In this document: positions 49,140 to 58,262 of the stretch, in pieces | How positions within the stretch are numbered: position 1 is the first letter of the stretch | Layout of the letters: every line of letters starts with the position of its first letter | Assembly (NCBI GenBank): GCA_013823625.1 | Contig: PNMM01000002.1 | Location: 641,061 to 705,060, forward strand | Reading direction: 5' to 3' | Length of the DNA: 64,000 bases | Origin: Microbacterium sp. | GTDB lineage: Bacteria; Actinomycetota; Actinomycetes; Actinomycetales; Microbacteriaceae | The notes under the pieces: model-generated | Told to the model about the DNA's origin: nothing | The model's database searches: none | What the model saw: only the letters and a program-made list of their open reading frames with translations | Made by a program: the position numbers and the translations under genes

Positions 49140-50261
49140 ATGACCCTGTACGCACTTCATCACGACTGGATCGACGGGCACGTTGCGCAAGCGCCCGTCG
49201 GCATCTGGAACGAGGACGGTGAAAGCTACTACCCGCCCTTCACCGTCCACCTGCAGCATCGCGGATACCGTGCGGGGTCACGCCCGCCCGAGCGGTCCTG
49301 GGCGGGGCACCTGGAGTACCTCACCGACTCTTCGTCGGCGTACAACGCCAACTGGAGCATCGTCGATTCGGAACTGACCATGCCAGAGATACTCATCACG
49401 CTCCAGGAGCGCTTCTTCGCCGTAGAGCACCCCGAGCCGACACTGAGCGGCAGGGCCGACGGCCTGCCGGGGCACAAACAAGATTCTGAGGGGCGGGAAG
49501 AAGATTCTGACCTGCCCAAAGAAGATTCCGTCGGGCGCAAAGAAGATTCTGGCGAGGACGAGGGCAAGACTTCCGCCTTCACTCCAGCTCACCGATACGT
49601 GATCGCCCAGTCGTGGTGGGTGGCCAGCGAACTCGCTCGACGCCACCCTGATCTCGTCATCCATGAGATGCACCCAGGAGGCGGAATGTACGACTGCCTT
49701 GCGCTTCTCTCGCCGGGCGATTTGAAGCCTTTCGTCCAGTTGAACCGGGTCGGCACCATTCACGTCATGTCCACACCTGAGTACCGCACGACATGGGCCG
49801 AGGCGCTGGAAGCAGCGTCGCCACACGCCGTGGTGAAGGAAATCGAGCAGGTTGCGGACCTGAAGATGCCCGCTAAGGCTCCCGCCAGTACCCCTCGGAC
49901 GCTCGCCTACCGGTTCATAGCGGCAACCCTGAATGCGACTCTGAATGACAGGTACAGATGGGATGCCCGCAATGAGTTCTTCGACTCATCGGAGGACAAC
50001 CCGACAGTGCTCAACGGCTACCTCGCTGGGTTCCCAGAAGTGCGCCGGAGCCTTCCCGCTACGCCGCAGATGGGGCTCTGGCACGAGCCCGAGTCGCATT
50101 ACTGGGCGCTCCTGCGAAACGACAGTCCAGTCGCCATCGTCAGCATCGAAGGTGTCGTCTACAGGCCCGACCGGCAAATCGACCTCACCACTGAGTACCG
50201 GCGTCACGACTCGCGGATGCAACCAGTAGTAGCCTCGGCGCTCGCCGACGTGCTGCCCTGA
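49140..50261 (+). CDS. TY-Chap2-like putative peptide-chaperone protein
   Basis: HEMHPGGGMYDCLALL signature recalled from the TY-Chap families; two related-looking halves joined by an acidic repeat linker. Confidence 0.5.
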   Translation: MTLYALHHDWIDGHVAQAPVGIWNEDGESYYPPFTVHLQHRGYRAGSRPPERSWAGHLEYLTDSSSAYNANWSIVDSELTMPEILITLQERFFAVEHPEPTLSGRADGLPGHKQDSEGREEDSDLPKEDSVGRKEDSGEDEGKTSAFTPAHRYVIAQSWWVASELARRHPDLVIHEMHPGGGMYDCLALLSPGDLKPFVQLNRVGTIHVMSTPEYRTTWAEALEAASPHAVVKEIEQVADLKMPAKAPASTPRTLAYRFIAATLNATLNDRYRWDARNEFFDSSEDNPTVLNGYLAGFPEVRRSLPATPQMGLWHEPESHYWALLRNDSPVAIVSIEGVVYRPDRQIDLTTEYRRHDSRMQPVVASALADVLP

Positions 50262-50275
50262 CCAAAGGAGAAGCC

Positions 50276-50623
50276 ATGGGTGCCGAACTCAACAACATCC
50301 CCCAGCTCGACGGCTGGGTCAACCTGACCGAAGCAGCGGAAATGCTCGGTATCACGCGCCAGCACGCCTTCAAGAAAGTGCGCCAGGCAAACGACGGTCA
50401 CCCGAGCGGCTGGAGAACGATCCGCCGCGTCGGGAGTAAGCCCATGTATGTCATCAGTACCGCGGAGATCGCGGATCTCCAGTCCGCCAGTGACAGCAAG
50501 ACCGACTTGATGAAAGGCACCCTCTCACGAGCAGACCGCGAGCTTTGGCTAAGGAATCATCGACTGCCAGACTCCACGACGGACGAGGACATCCTCATGG
50601 CCATGGGCTCGGGGTTCAACTGA
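50276..50623 (+). CDS. Small HTH (MerR/excisionase-like) DNA-binding protein
   Basis: VNLTEAAEMLGITRQHAFKKVRQA. Confidence 0.6.
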   Translation: MGAELNNIPQLDGWVNLTEAAEMLGITRQHAFKKVRQANDGHPSGWRTIRRVGSKPMYVISTAEIADLQSASDSKTDLMKGTLSRADRELWLRNHRLPDSTTDEDILMAMGSGFN

Positions 50624-50639
50624 TCACCGGCTACCCCGA

Positions 50640-50831
50640 CGGATTAGGGGCTCGCTCGATGATGTCCGAGGGCGCGTCGCCAACGTCAATATGGGGCGAT
50701 TCGTCCGAAGATACGATCGTCTGGTTGACCTCGCTGCAGAGAAAGGGCTTCACGATTGCGGGATGCTCCCGCTCGTAGTCTCGGCGCTCGCGGACCCGTT
50801 GCCATCACCGAATCGGTCGCTCGACGCCTAG
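50640..50831 (+). pseudogene. Decayed C-terminal fragment related to the 49140-50261 protein
   Basis: Frame reads ...RYDRLVDLAAEKGLHDCGMLPLVVSALADPLP vs intact ...RPDRQIDLTTEYRRHDSRMQPVVASALADVLP. Confidence 0.6.
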
Positions 50832-50839
50832 TGATCCGC

Positions 50840-53053
50840 TCACTCCATCGCCATCATCATCTCGTAGTGCCCGGTTTGGTCTGTCTTCGTGAAGATCTCT
50901 GCGAAAACTCGGAGGTAGACGTCCTTGCTCATATTCGAGGGTGAGTAGTCAAAGTCGTCTACAAAGGCATGAGAACCGTGGTGAAGCCAGGCGAGAAGAG
51001 CCTTGTATGCAAGTGCATCGTCCCCGACGCTGCTCTCCATGAGTTCATCCAGATCGGGGTAACTGCCAATTACGGTGAAGTAGTTCTCTAAGATGCGCCG
51101 GAGGACGTTCTCCAACCCAGCGTCACTTGGGCCATTGGTTGAGCTTGCCTCCCTGACCACTTGCCAGAGCCGTTGGTAGTTCGAGCGAACGAGGTTTCGG
51201 CCTGAGCCCGTAATGACGGTGTCGCCGGTGGCGTCGCGGCGTAGCTCATAGAAGCGACGCCCGGCAAGTAGCCCCTTCGAGCGGTCTCTGCCGCGTTCGT
51301 ACGTCAACTCTAGGTAGAACTGCGCGTTGTGGGTGAGTACCACCAACTGGGTCAAGCGACCAAGGCCATCGTGGACCGTCTGAATCAACCTCCGGACGAG
51401 GCTGCTGACGACGAAGAGCACGTCGCTGTCGAGGCTTGATATTGGATCGTCGATTACTGCCACGAGTTTTCGGGCGTCTGCGGTGGTGTGTCGACTTTCA
51501 AGTTGAACGTAGAAATAGAGAAAAGCAATGAAGGTGCGTTCTCCGTCGCTCAAAGTGTCTTCGACGGAGCTGCCGTCTGAGCGCTCCAACCGATAGGCGT
51601 CTTTCGCCGTAGTCGATGCGGCGAGGTTGAACCTTACGAATCCCACCTTTTTCAGCAGACTGTTGAGCCGTGCGATTGCGGGCGCTGATGATACGAGTTG
51701 CGCTTCAAGTGCTTGCGCTCGTTGACGGGACTGTTCGAGAGAGTGGGACGCCCCTTCAAGCTCTGTGGATAGTGTCTGCCGTTTCGTCTCCGTGGCGCTG
51801 ACCACTCCGAGAAAGCGGCTCAACTCAGCCGACATGATGTTCCAAGCGAAGTACTCCCAGCATCTCGATACGAGTGCAGCCTTGGCCTCGCGCCTGTTGG
51901 TGAGACGTTCGTTGTGCTCCAAGATGACGGAATTGGTTGCTGAGATCACACCGTTCAACTGCAGGATCAGTGTGTCAAGGTCCACTAGCTCGACAACCAG
52001 CGTCGGACTCTGGACCTTCGCAGCGACAACACCTTCGTTCGAGACGATCCCCGCTCGCAGTTCCGCCGCGACGGCGGCAAGTTCTGTCTGGTTGACCATC
52101 GTCGAATCGAGTCCCTCCAGCGAACCGATGATGGCTTCCAGGACTCGATGGCTTTCTCTGGCTTGGACTTGGAAGGTATTGAGAGCACTCCGCTTGATCT
52201 CGTACTCGTTGTCAAAGAACTCAGCGAGGTGCTGGAGGAAGTTCGTGGGCAACTCCTGTTGGCAGAAGGGGCATAGATCGTCTGATGAACTGACGAATCT
52301 ACGGCCTTCGGCAACCCAGTCCTGGTTGTCAAGCCGCTCGATCACCGAGGCGAGTGAGACCTCTGAGCTTCCCGCGATTGGGATGCCGAGTAACGCACAA
52401 CCGGGGGAAGAGAACACTGCCGCGTAACTTGGGGCTGGGGCAATCGGATCGATTCGTTGTCCGGCTTGATCGAAAGCGCTGACTGCCTCTCGCAAGAGAG
52501 CCTCAACCTCAGGCGGGTCAGTCTTCACAGTGCCGATGAGCTTCTCGGCAAACACCTCTCGACTTCCGTTGAAGCCGTCGAACATGCTCCGAAGTTCAAC
52601 AGGCATCTTCTCCCGGGCTGCCCATGCCGCAGTTAGCAGGCTCTCCCTGGCGACTCGAATCTGGTTGTTGATGGCCCCCAGGTCCTGCGTCAGAGACCTC
52701 ACTGACTCTTCATGCTGCGCGATATCTCCTGCGGGCTTAGTCAGGCTCGTGTACTCAGCCCGCGCTGTCGGATCTTCGTCGTCAAGAACGAACACGCCGG
52801 GGAGTTGATCGGCTTCTTGGAGCGTCGATGAGATGTAGTCGCGGTTGAAGACATGGACGTCAACTTCAGGGCTGCCTCCACGGAGTTCATACTTTGTGCC
52901 TGGGAACTGCACCGTGTCTTGAAGGATCCGCGAGATTGTCGTCTTCCCAGTTCCATTCGGTCCAAAGACGAAGTTGAATCTGTCCAAGTCTTCAAGCGCA
53001 CAGTCGGTCCCCGAAAAGCTTGGCGCTCCGGTCAGCTGGATTCGACTAAGCAT
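50840..53053 (-). CDS. AAA_13-family ATPase (RloC/PrrC-like)
   Basis: FNFVFGPNGTGKTTISRIL, VFNRDYI, central CPFCQQELP, LSDGERTFIAFLYF, VAVIDDPISSLDSDVLF. Confidence 0.8.
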   Translation of the reverse strand: MLSRIQLTGAPSFSGTDCALEDLDRFNFVFGPNGTGKTTISRILQDTVQFPGTKYELRGGSPEVDVHVFNRDYISSTLQEADQLPGVFVLDDEDPTARAEYTSLTKPAGDIAQHEESVRSLTQDLGAINNQIRVARESLLTAAWAAREKMPVELRSMFDGFNGSREVFAEKLIGTVKTDPPEVEALLREAVSAFDQAGQRIDPIAPAPSYAAVFSSPGCALLGIPIAGSSEVSLASVIERLDNQDWVAEGRRFVSSSDDLCPFCQQELPTNFLQHLAEFFDNEYEIKRSALNTFQVQARESHRVLEAIIGSLEGLDSTMVNQTELAAVAAELRAGIVSNEGVVAAKVQSPTLVVELVDLDTLILQLNGVISATNSVILEHNERLTNRREAKAALVSRCWEYFAWNIMSAELSRFLGVVSATETKRQTLSTELEGASHSLEQSRQRAQALEAQLVSSAPAIARLNSLLKKVGFVRFNLAASTTAKDAYRLERSDGSSVEDTLSDGERTFIAFLYFYVQLESRHTTADARKLVAVIDDPISSLDSDVLFVVSSLVRRLIQTVHDGLGRLTQLVVLTHNAQFYLELTYERGRDRSKGLLAGRRFYELRRDATGDTVITGSGRNLVRSNYQRLWQVVREASSTNGPSDAGLENVLRRILENYFTVIGSYPDLDELMESSVGDDALAYKALLAWLHHGSHAFVDDFDYSPSNMSKDVYLRVFAEIFTKTDQTGHYEMMMAME

Positions 53054-56000
53054 CGAGAATCTCCAGCGGAGGGAGAGATTTCACAATCTTCACCGTTTCG
53101 ACACTCACCGTCACGATGCGCGCGAGTAGGTCGAGAATGTAGCGAGGATTGCCCTGTTCTACCGCCCAATCGTTTGGGTCGTTGACGATGCCAGAGGCCT
53201 TATCAGTTTTGACCTGGTAACGCTCCATGACCCAGTCGAGGGCAGAACGGGAGCCGAGCATGTACTCTTGCGCTTCTTCCGGGATGCCGGACAGTGTGAT
53301 CCCGCTGTTGTAGATCACTTTGGTTTTGTCTACGGTGCGACCTGTCTTTGAGTACTTCATCTTCTCGACGCGGTAGCTCGCGTTTGATGCACGCTGCTCT
53401 TGCAGCGGGTACGGCTCGACCGCCTCGTAGTCGAGGTGCAGCTGCATGAGCTGGCGACCCGCCTCCACGAAGGAGCTGAAGGCTCTGACTTTCGGAATGC
53501 GCGGCAGCTTCTTCTTCAAGTCGGCCCCGAATTGCTCTCGGTAATCAGGACTGTGCAGAACGCCATACACGTAAGCGAAGATCGCGTCCTTGGTAACGTC
53601 GGGGCCGAAGGACTTCTGGTAGTCAGCAAGTATCTCGTCCGTCACATTGTCAATTCGTCGGTAGGGATCGTCGCCTTCGTCAAGTGCACGGAAGAGGCTG
53701 TCATCTTCTTCGCGGGCCTCAATTACGTGCCGTGGGAAGAACTGAACTGCGCTGATCCCGGCTAGCCCTAGGTCTGGGACTACATCCGTCACTAACGCCA
53801 TGAACGGCGGCGCGGAGTTTCCTGGCGCAGGGACCGCGATTCCAAGCGCGCGAGAACCATCCGGGAAAAAGCGCGCGGCGATGGAAGGGCGATCAATCAG
53901 GTCCTGGTCGCCCGTCAGATGTACTCGTGTGAATGGGCGGTAGAGGGCGATGCGTGGCTGGGCAGGCTCGTCATCGAACAAGCGTCCTCTTTCCAGCCGG
54001 GCGACCAGCTTGTCACTCCAACTGATCTTCCTGGGATCGTTGTTCCGTTTCCACGGTAGCCCGGCCTTCTCAGCCGAGAGTTTGGCTTGGACTTCGGAGT
54101 TGAAGACTTGCTTGGTTGCAGCCTCGTTGGACTTTAGTGATGCCTTCGAGAACGAATAGACCCAGGCATCTCTGTTCGTCTTGATTCCGTTCGCATTGGC
54201 GTGAAAGATGTGGGGGACCGTTGCGCCGCTGCCTGATTCCATTGGGTTGAACGCTGCGAAGTCATCACGACGTTGATTCACCCAGTCGCCTTCAGCATTG
54301 GGAGTGATTACCTGCCAATCGACGCCGGACAAGCCTCTTGCTTCCCTCACCAGCCTGAGCTTCTCGTCACGCGAGAGGTAATCCCCGATGTCTCGGTAGT
54401 GGATGACGGCGGGCCGAGACGCTCCTCCGCGCTTTACGAGCAGGAACACCGCCACCGTTGCTCGGCTCCCTGCGCCGAAGACCTTGCCGCCTTCCCGGCG
54501 CGACTGCTCTCCAGCGGTTCGCTGGTTGCCACGTAGGTTGAAGACGTAAATCGAGTCGAATTCCTCGGCGAGGGATACCCGAAGGCCATCCGCCGTGTTT
54601 CCTTCGATGAAGCCGCCGTTTGTAACGAAAGCGACGATTCCTTTGTCGCCGATGCGATCTGACGACCATCGAATCGCGCGGATGTAGGAGTCATAGAGAT
54701 TGTTCTTCAGGGTTGCGGTAGAACGAGCTGCGTAGGTGGCCGCGATCCTCGCGTCGAGAGTCGGATACTTCAGGTTCTGGTTTTCCGCATTGCCGCTCTC
54801 TTGCCCAGCTGAGTACGGAGGGTTCCCGATCACAACCCGAATGTCGAGAGCCTTCTGTGCCTCGACTCGCTCGTTGTTTTCTGGGAAGACCCCCTGACCG
54901 TCGAGCTCATCGTTGGCTTCGTTCATCTGGAAGGTATCGGTGAGGACAATGCCGTTGAACGGTTCGTAGTCACCGCCGCTGAGGGCGTGGAATGTCTCTT
55001 CGATATTGATGGCGGCAACGTAGTAGGCGAGGAGCACGAGTTCGTTGGCGTGCAATTCGTACCGATACTTCCGCGCCAAGTCCTCCGGCTTGATCAGCCC
55101 GGACTGGAGCAGGCGGACGATGAAGGTGCCCGTGCCCGTGAATGGGTCGAGCACGTGGACCCCCTCGTCGGAGAGGCTCGCACCGAACTCCGACTTCAGG
55201 GCATCGTCCACAGAGTGGATGATGAAGTCCACGATCTCGTTAGGGGTATAGACGATCCCGAGTCGGTCGCTCGTTCCCGAGAATGCCGTCTGGAAGAACT
55301 TCTCGTACAGTTCCTTGACAATTTGCTGTTTCGCGGCGGCGTCAGTGATTCCGGCAGCGCGAGTGCGCACGGACTCGTAGAACTTGTCGAGCTTCTCGGT
55401 TTCCTTTTCCAGGTGCTGCTCTTCGAGAGCGTCGATCATTCGCTGCATCACCTGGGACACCGGGTTGTGGTCACTGAAGGCGTAGCCCTCGAAGAGCGCG
55501 TCAAAGACAGGCTTGGTGATGAGGTGTTGCGACAGCATCTCGATGGCATCCCGTTCGGTGATGAACGGATTCAGGTTGTCCTGCAGGCCTTTGAGGAACC
55601 GAGCGAACTCGTCGTGAAGCGTGCCGTCGGATCCCTCGACTAGTGCCCTGATGCGCGTGATGTGGTCAGAGGCGATGCCCGCGACATCCTTGGCCCAGTT
55701 CTCCCAGTAGCGGCGCTCGCCGACCTTCTGGACGATCTTGGCGAGGATGGCGTCGCGCCACTGGTCGAGGGCCGGGAAGTCGAGAGTGACGGATGTATCG
55801 CCAGCCTTGTCTTTGCCGTCCTCGCTACCGCCTCCGCCCACTCCGATGACCGAGAGCTTGCCCTCGGTGGACTTGGTGAGGTCGATCTTGTTGACCATTG
55901 CGTCGAAGCGCTCGTCGTGGGCGCGAAGTGCCTGAAGCACCTGCCAGACGACCTTGTACTTCTTGTTGTCGTTGAGCGCCGTTGCCGGGTCCATGTCGGC

Positions 56001-57809
56001 AGGTACGCCGATGGGAAGGATGACGTACCCGTACTTCTTGCCTTCGAGCTTGCGCATCACGCGACCGACCGACTGCACGACATCGACGACCGAGTCGCGC
56101 GGGTTGAGGAACATCACTGCGTCGAGGGCAGGAACGTCAACGCCCTCGGAGAGGACTCGCGCGTTGGTGAGGATGCGGGCGTTGCCCGCTCCAGGGTCTT
56201 GCTTCAGCCAGTCGAGTTCCTTGTTGCGGTCGAGCACGTTGTAGGTGCCATCGACGTGACGAACCTCGACATCGAGAAGTGAGTCCGCGTCTTCGTCGAG
56301 CGCTTCGATCTCGGCCTCGACGACCTTCTCGAAGAGGTTCGCGATCTTCTTCGATTCGTTGATGTTGCGAGCGAAGGCGACGGCGCGCTTCATGGGCTCG
56401 GGGTCGAGGGAGAACTCTTCGGGGGTGAGCGAGCGCTTGGAGAGCCCGTTCCAGCAGCCGACGATCTTCGCGGCGTCGTCCAGTGTCAGCTCGTTGTTCT
56501 CGTCGGCCAGGAGCCGTTGGAAGCGCTTCGAGATGTAGGACTCGTCCACGGCGAGCACGAGCACTTTGTAGTCGGTGAGTCGGCCCATGGAGACGGCCTC
56601 TCCGAATCCGAGGCGGTGGAACTCCTCGCCGTAGAAGGCAGGGTTGTTCATGTCGGTGAGGACCGCCCCAGCTTCTTCCGCCTTCGACTTGCTGGCGTCG
56701 GCGTAGATGCGCGGTGTCGCGGTCATGTAGAGCCGCTTCTTGGCCTTGATGTAGTCCTGGTTGTGAACCTTGACGAACGCGGACTCTTCATCCCCCGCGA
56801 GCGTGACCCCCGTCGTGCGGTGGGCTTCGTCGCAGATGATCAGATCGAAATCCGGGATGCCCTTGCCCTGCGCCTGAGCGACAACGTCGATGGACTGATA
56901 GGTCGAGAAGACCACGGTGATGCCATCGAAGCCGTCAGGGACCTCGGCGAACTTCTGCACCAGCTTCGTCGTGTTCGTCGTCGCCGGGTACGCGAGGTCG
57001 GTCACCGGGATGTCTTCATCCGACTTGCGCTTACCGACACTCACGTCCGAGCAGACGGCGAACGACCGCAAGGGCAGAGCGGACTCGATGGTCCACTCCT
57101 TCAACGTCTGGGAGAGCAGCGAGATCGAGGGGACGAGGAAGAGTACAGTGCCACCACGGGGGACGACCTCCTCGACGAGCTTCAGGCTCGTGAACGTCTT
57201 TCCCGTGCCGCAGGCCATGATCAGCTTTCCTCGGTCGGCAGCCTGGAAGCCCTCGATGACTTTCGAGATTGCCAGCACCTGGTGAGGGAACGGCTCCTTA
57301 GCGGCCTTCTTCGTCAGCTCACCCGGTCGAGCGAAAGAGAACTGCTCCCAGTCGATAGAAGATTCGTCGAGGTCCTGAACGCGAAGCCGCTGCACCGGAG
57401 GGTTCTGATTCTCGACCGCGTCTTCGGCATTGCGACCCCAGTTGTCGCTCGTAGAGATCACCAGTCGCGCCGAGAACTCAGGCTTGCCGTCGAGGTTCTT
57501 GCTGGAAGCGGCAAGGAACGAGTCCAGCATCGGCTTCGTGACCGTCGTGGAAGGGTCGAAGAACTTGCACTGGATCGCGGTCAGCTCGCCCGTATCCCGA
57601 GCACGCGCGACGAGGTCGATCCCCGTGTCGCGCCGGTTGCCGCGCTGCGGGTAGTCGCTCCACATCCAGACATCGCTGTAGAGCTGCGCGTACTGCGGCT
57701 CAGTATTGAGGTAGGCCTGCATGAGTCGCTCGAACCGGTCGCCCTTGTCGCGCTCGTCGAACGACACCGCCCTGAACTCGCTCAGGATGTCGTGGATGCT
57801 CGTAGCCAT
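53046..57809 (-). CDS. Single-polypeptide restriction-modification enzyme, type ISP-like (nuclease-helicase-methyltransferase-TRD)
   Basis: GIDLVARARDTGELTAIQCKFF nuclease, ACGTGKTFTSL, ICDEAH, QSVGRVMRK, DPFTGTGTFIVRLL, VIGNPPYSAG, C-terminal specificity-like region. Confidence 0.93.
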   Translation of the reverse strand: MATSIHDILSEFRAVSFDERDKGDRFERLMQAYLNTEPQYAQLYSDVWMWSDYPQRGNRRDTGIDLVARARDTGELTAIQCKFFDPSTTVTKPMLDSFLAASSKNLDGKPEFSARLVISTSDNWGRNAEDAVENQNPPVQRLRVQDLDESSIDWEQFSFARPGELTKKAAKEPFPHQVLAISKVIEGFQAADRGKLIMACGTGKTFTSLKLVEEVVPRGGTVLFLVPSISLLSQTLKEWTIESALPLRSFAVCSDVSVGKRKSDEDIPVTDLAYPATTNTTKLVQKFAEVPDGFDGITVVFSTYQSIDVVAQAQGKGIPDFDLIICDEAHRTTGVTLAGDEESAFVKVHNQDYIKAKKRLYMTATPRIYADASKSKAEEAGAVLTDMNNPAFYGEEFHRLGFGEAVSMGRLTDYKVLVLAVDESYISKRFQRLLADENNELTLDDAAKIVGCWNGLSKRSLTPEEFSLDPEPMKRAVAFARNINESKKIANLFEKVVEAEIEALDEDADSLLDVEVRHVDGTYNVLDRNKELDWLKQDPGAGNARILTNARVLSEGVDVPALDAVMFLNPRDSVVDVVQSVGRVMRKLEGKKYGYVILPIGVPADMDPATALNDNKKYKVVWQVLQALRAHDERFDAMVNKIDLTKSTEGKLSVIGVGGGGSEDGKDKAGDTSVTLDFPALDQWRDAILAKIVQKVGERRYWENWAKDVAGIASDHITRIRALVEGSDGTLHDEFARFLKGLQDNLNPFITERDAIEMLSQHLITKPVFDALFEGYAFSDHNPVSQVMQRMIDALEEQHLEKETEKLDKFYESVRTRAAGITDAAAKQQIVKELYEKFFQTAFSGTSDRLGIVYTPNEIVDFIIHSVDDALKSEFGASLSDEGVHVLDPFTGTGTFIVRLLQSGLIKPEDLARKYRYELHANELVLLAYYVAAINIEETFHALSGGDYEPFNGIVLTDTFQMNEANDELDGQGVFPENNERVEAQKALDIRVVIGNPPYSAGQESGNAENQNLKYPTLDARIAATYAARSTATLKNNLYDSYIRAIRWSSDRIGDKGIVAFVTNGGFIEGNTADGLRVSLAEEFDSIYVFNLRGNQRTAGEQSRREGGKVFGAGSRATVAVFLLVKRGGASRPAVIHYRDIGDYLSRDEKLRLVREARGLSGVDWQVITPNAEGDWVNQRRDDFAAFNPMESGSGATVPHIFHANANGIKTNRDAWVYSFSKASLKSNEAATKQVFNSEVQAKLSAEKAGLPWKRNNDPRKISWSDKLVARLERGRLFDDEPAQPRIALYRPFTRVHLTGDQDLIDRPSIAARFFPDGSRALGIAVPAPGNSAPPFMALVTDVVPDLGLAGISAVQFFPRHVIEAREEDDSLFRALDEGDDPYRRIDNVTDEILADYQKSFGPDVTKDAIFAYVYGVLHSPDYREQFGADLKKKLPRIPKVRAFSSFVEAGRQLMQLHLDYEAVEPYPLQEQRASNASYRVEKMKYSKTGRTVDKTKVIYNSGITLSGIPEEAQEYMLGSRSALDWVMERYQVKTDKASGIVNDPNDWAVEQGNPRYILDLLARIVTVSVETVKIVKSLPPLEILDA

Positions 57810-57992
57810 GCGGTGCCCTTCGAAGCGTTGACCTTGGTGCCACGGTATCGGTCGCCCAAGACAACTCGGCGTGACCGGCGGGCGGTTTCTGTCGTGTTCT
57901 CACCATTCCTACGCGCCCAAGATCGGTTCTCTGTTTCTGGGTATCGGCGCTCGCCGAGTGATCGATCCGGGATGCTCTCGCCGGAGGTGCTC

Positions 57993-58262
57993 ATGGGCTC
58001 TTGGGTTGCGCGGTATGAAGAGGGCTACGTGTCTGATGACGGCAGTGACGTGACCCTTGTGGAGGAGCTGCATCTCGCCATTCAGTGGAGCACCCCCGAG
58101 GCAGCTCTTCAGCACTGGGAGTCGCGTGACGACCTCAGAGGCCCCGATGTCGAGAGATTCGGCAACGGGCTTCAGCAGCTCCACGATGTGACGGAGCGCC
58201 CTGAGTTCAGGGCGCTCCGTGTTGCCTCGATCTGGAGACGGGTTACCTTCCAGAAGCTCTAG
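57993..58262 (+). CDS. Small uncharacterised protein
   Basis: GGAGG 5 nt before the ATG; stop shares CTAG with the convergent integrase stop. Confidence 0.55.
   Translation: MGSWVARYEEGYVSDDGSDVTLVEELHLAIQWSTPEAALQHWESRDDLRGPDVERFGNGLQQLHDVTERPEFRALRVASIWRRVTFQKL

Noticed and set aside
56517-58262. 581-aa + strand ORF opposite the R-M gene
   Set aside because: Most of it is antisense to the R-M enzyme; only the last part (57993-58262) has an independent start and ribosome site and is kept as a small CDS.
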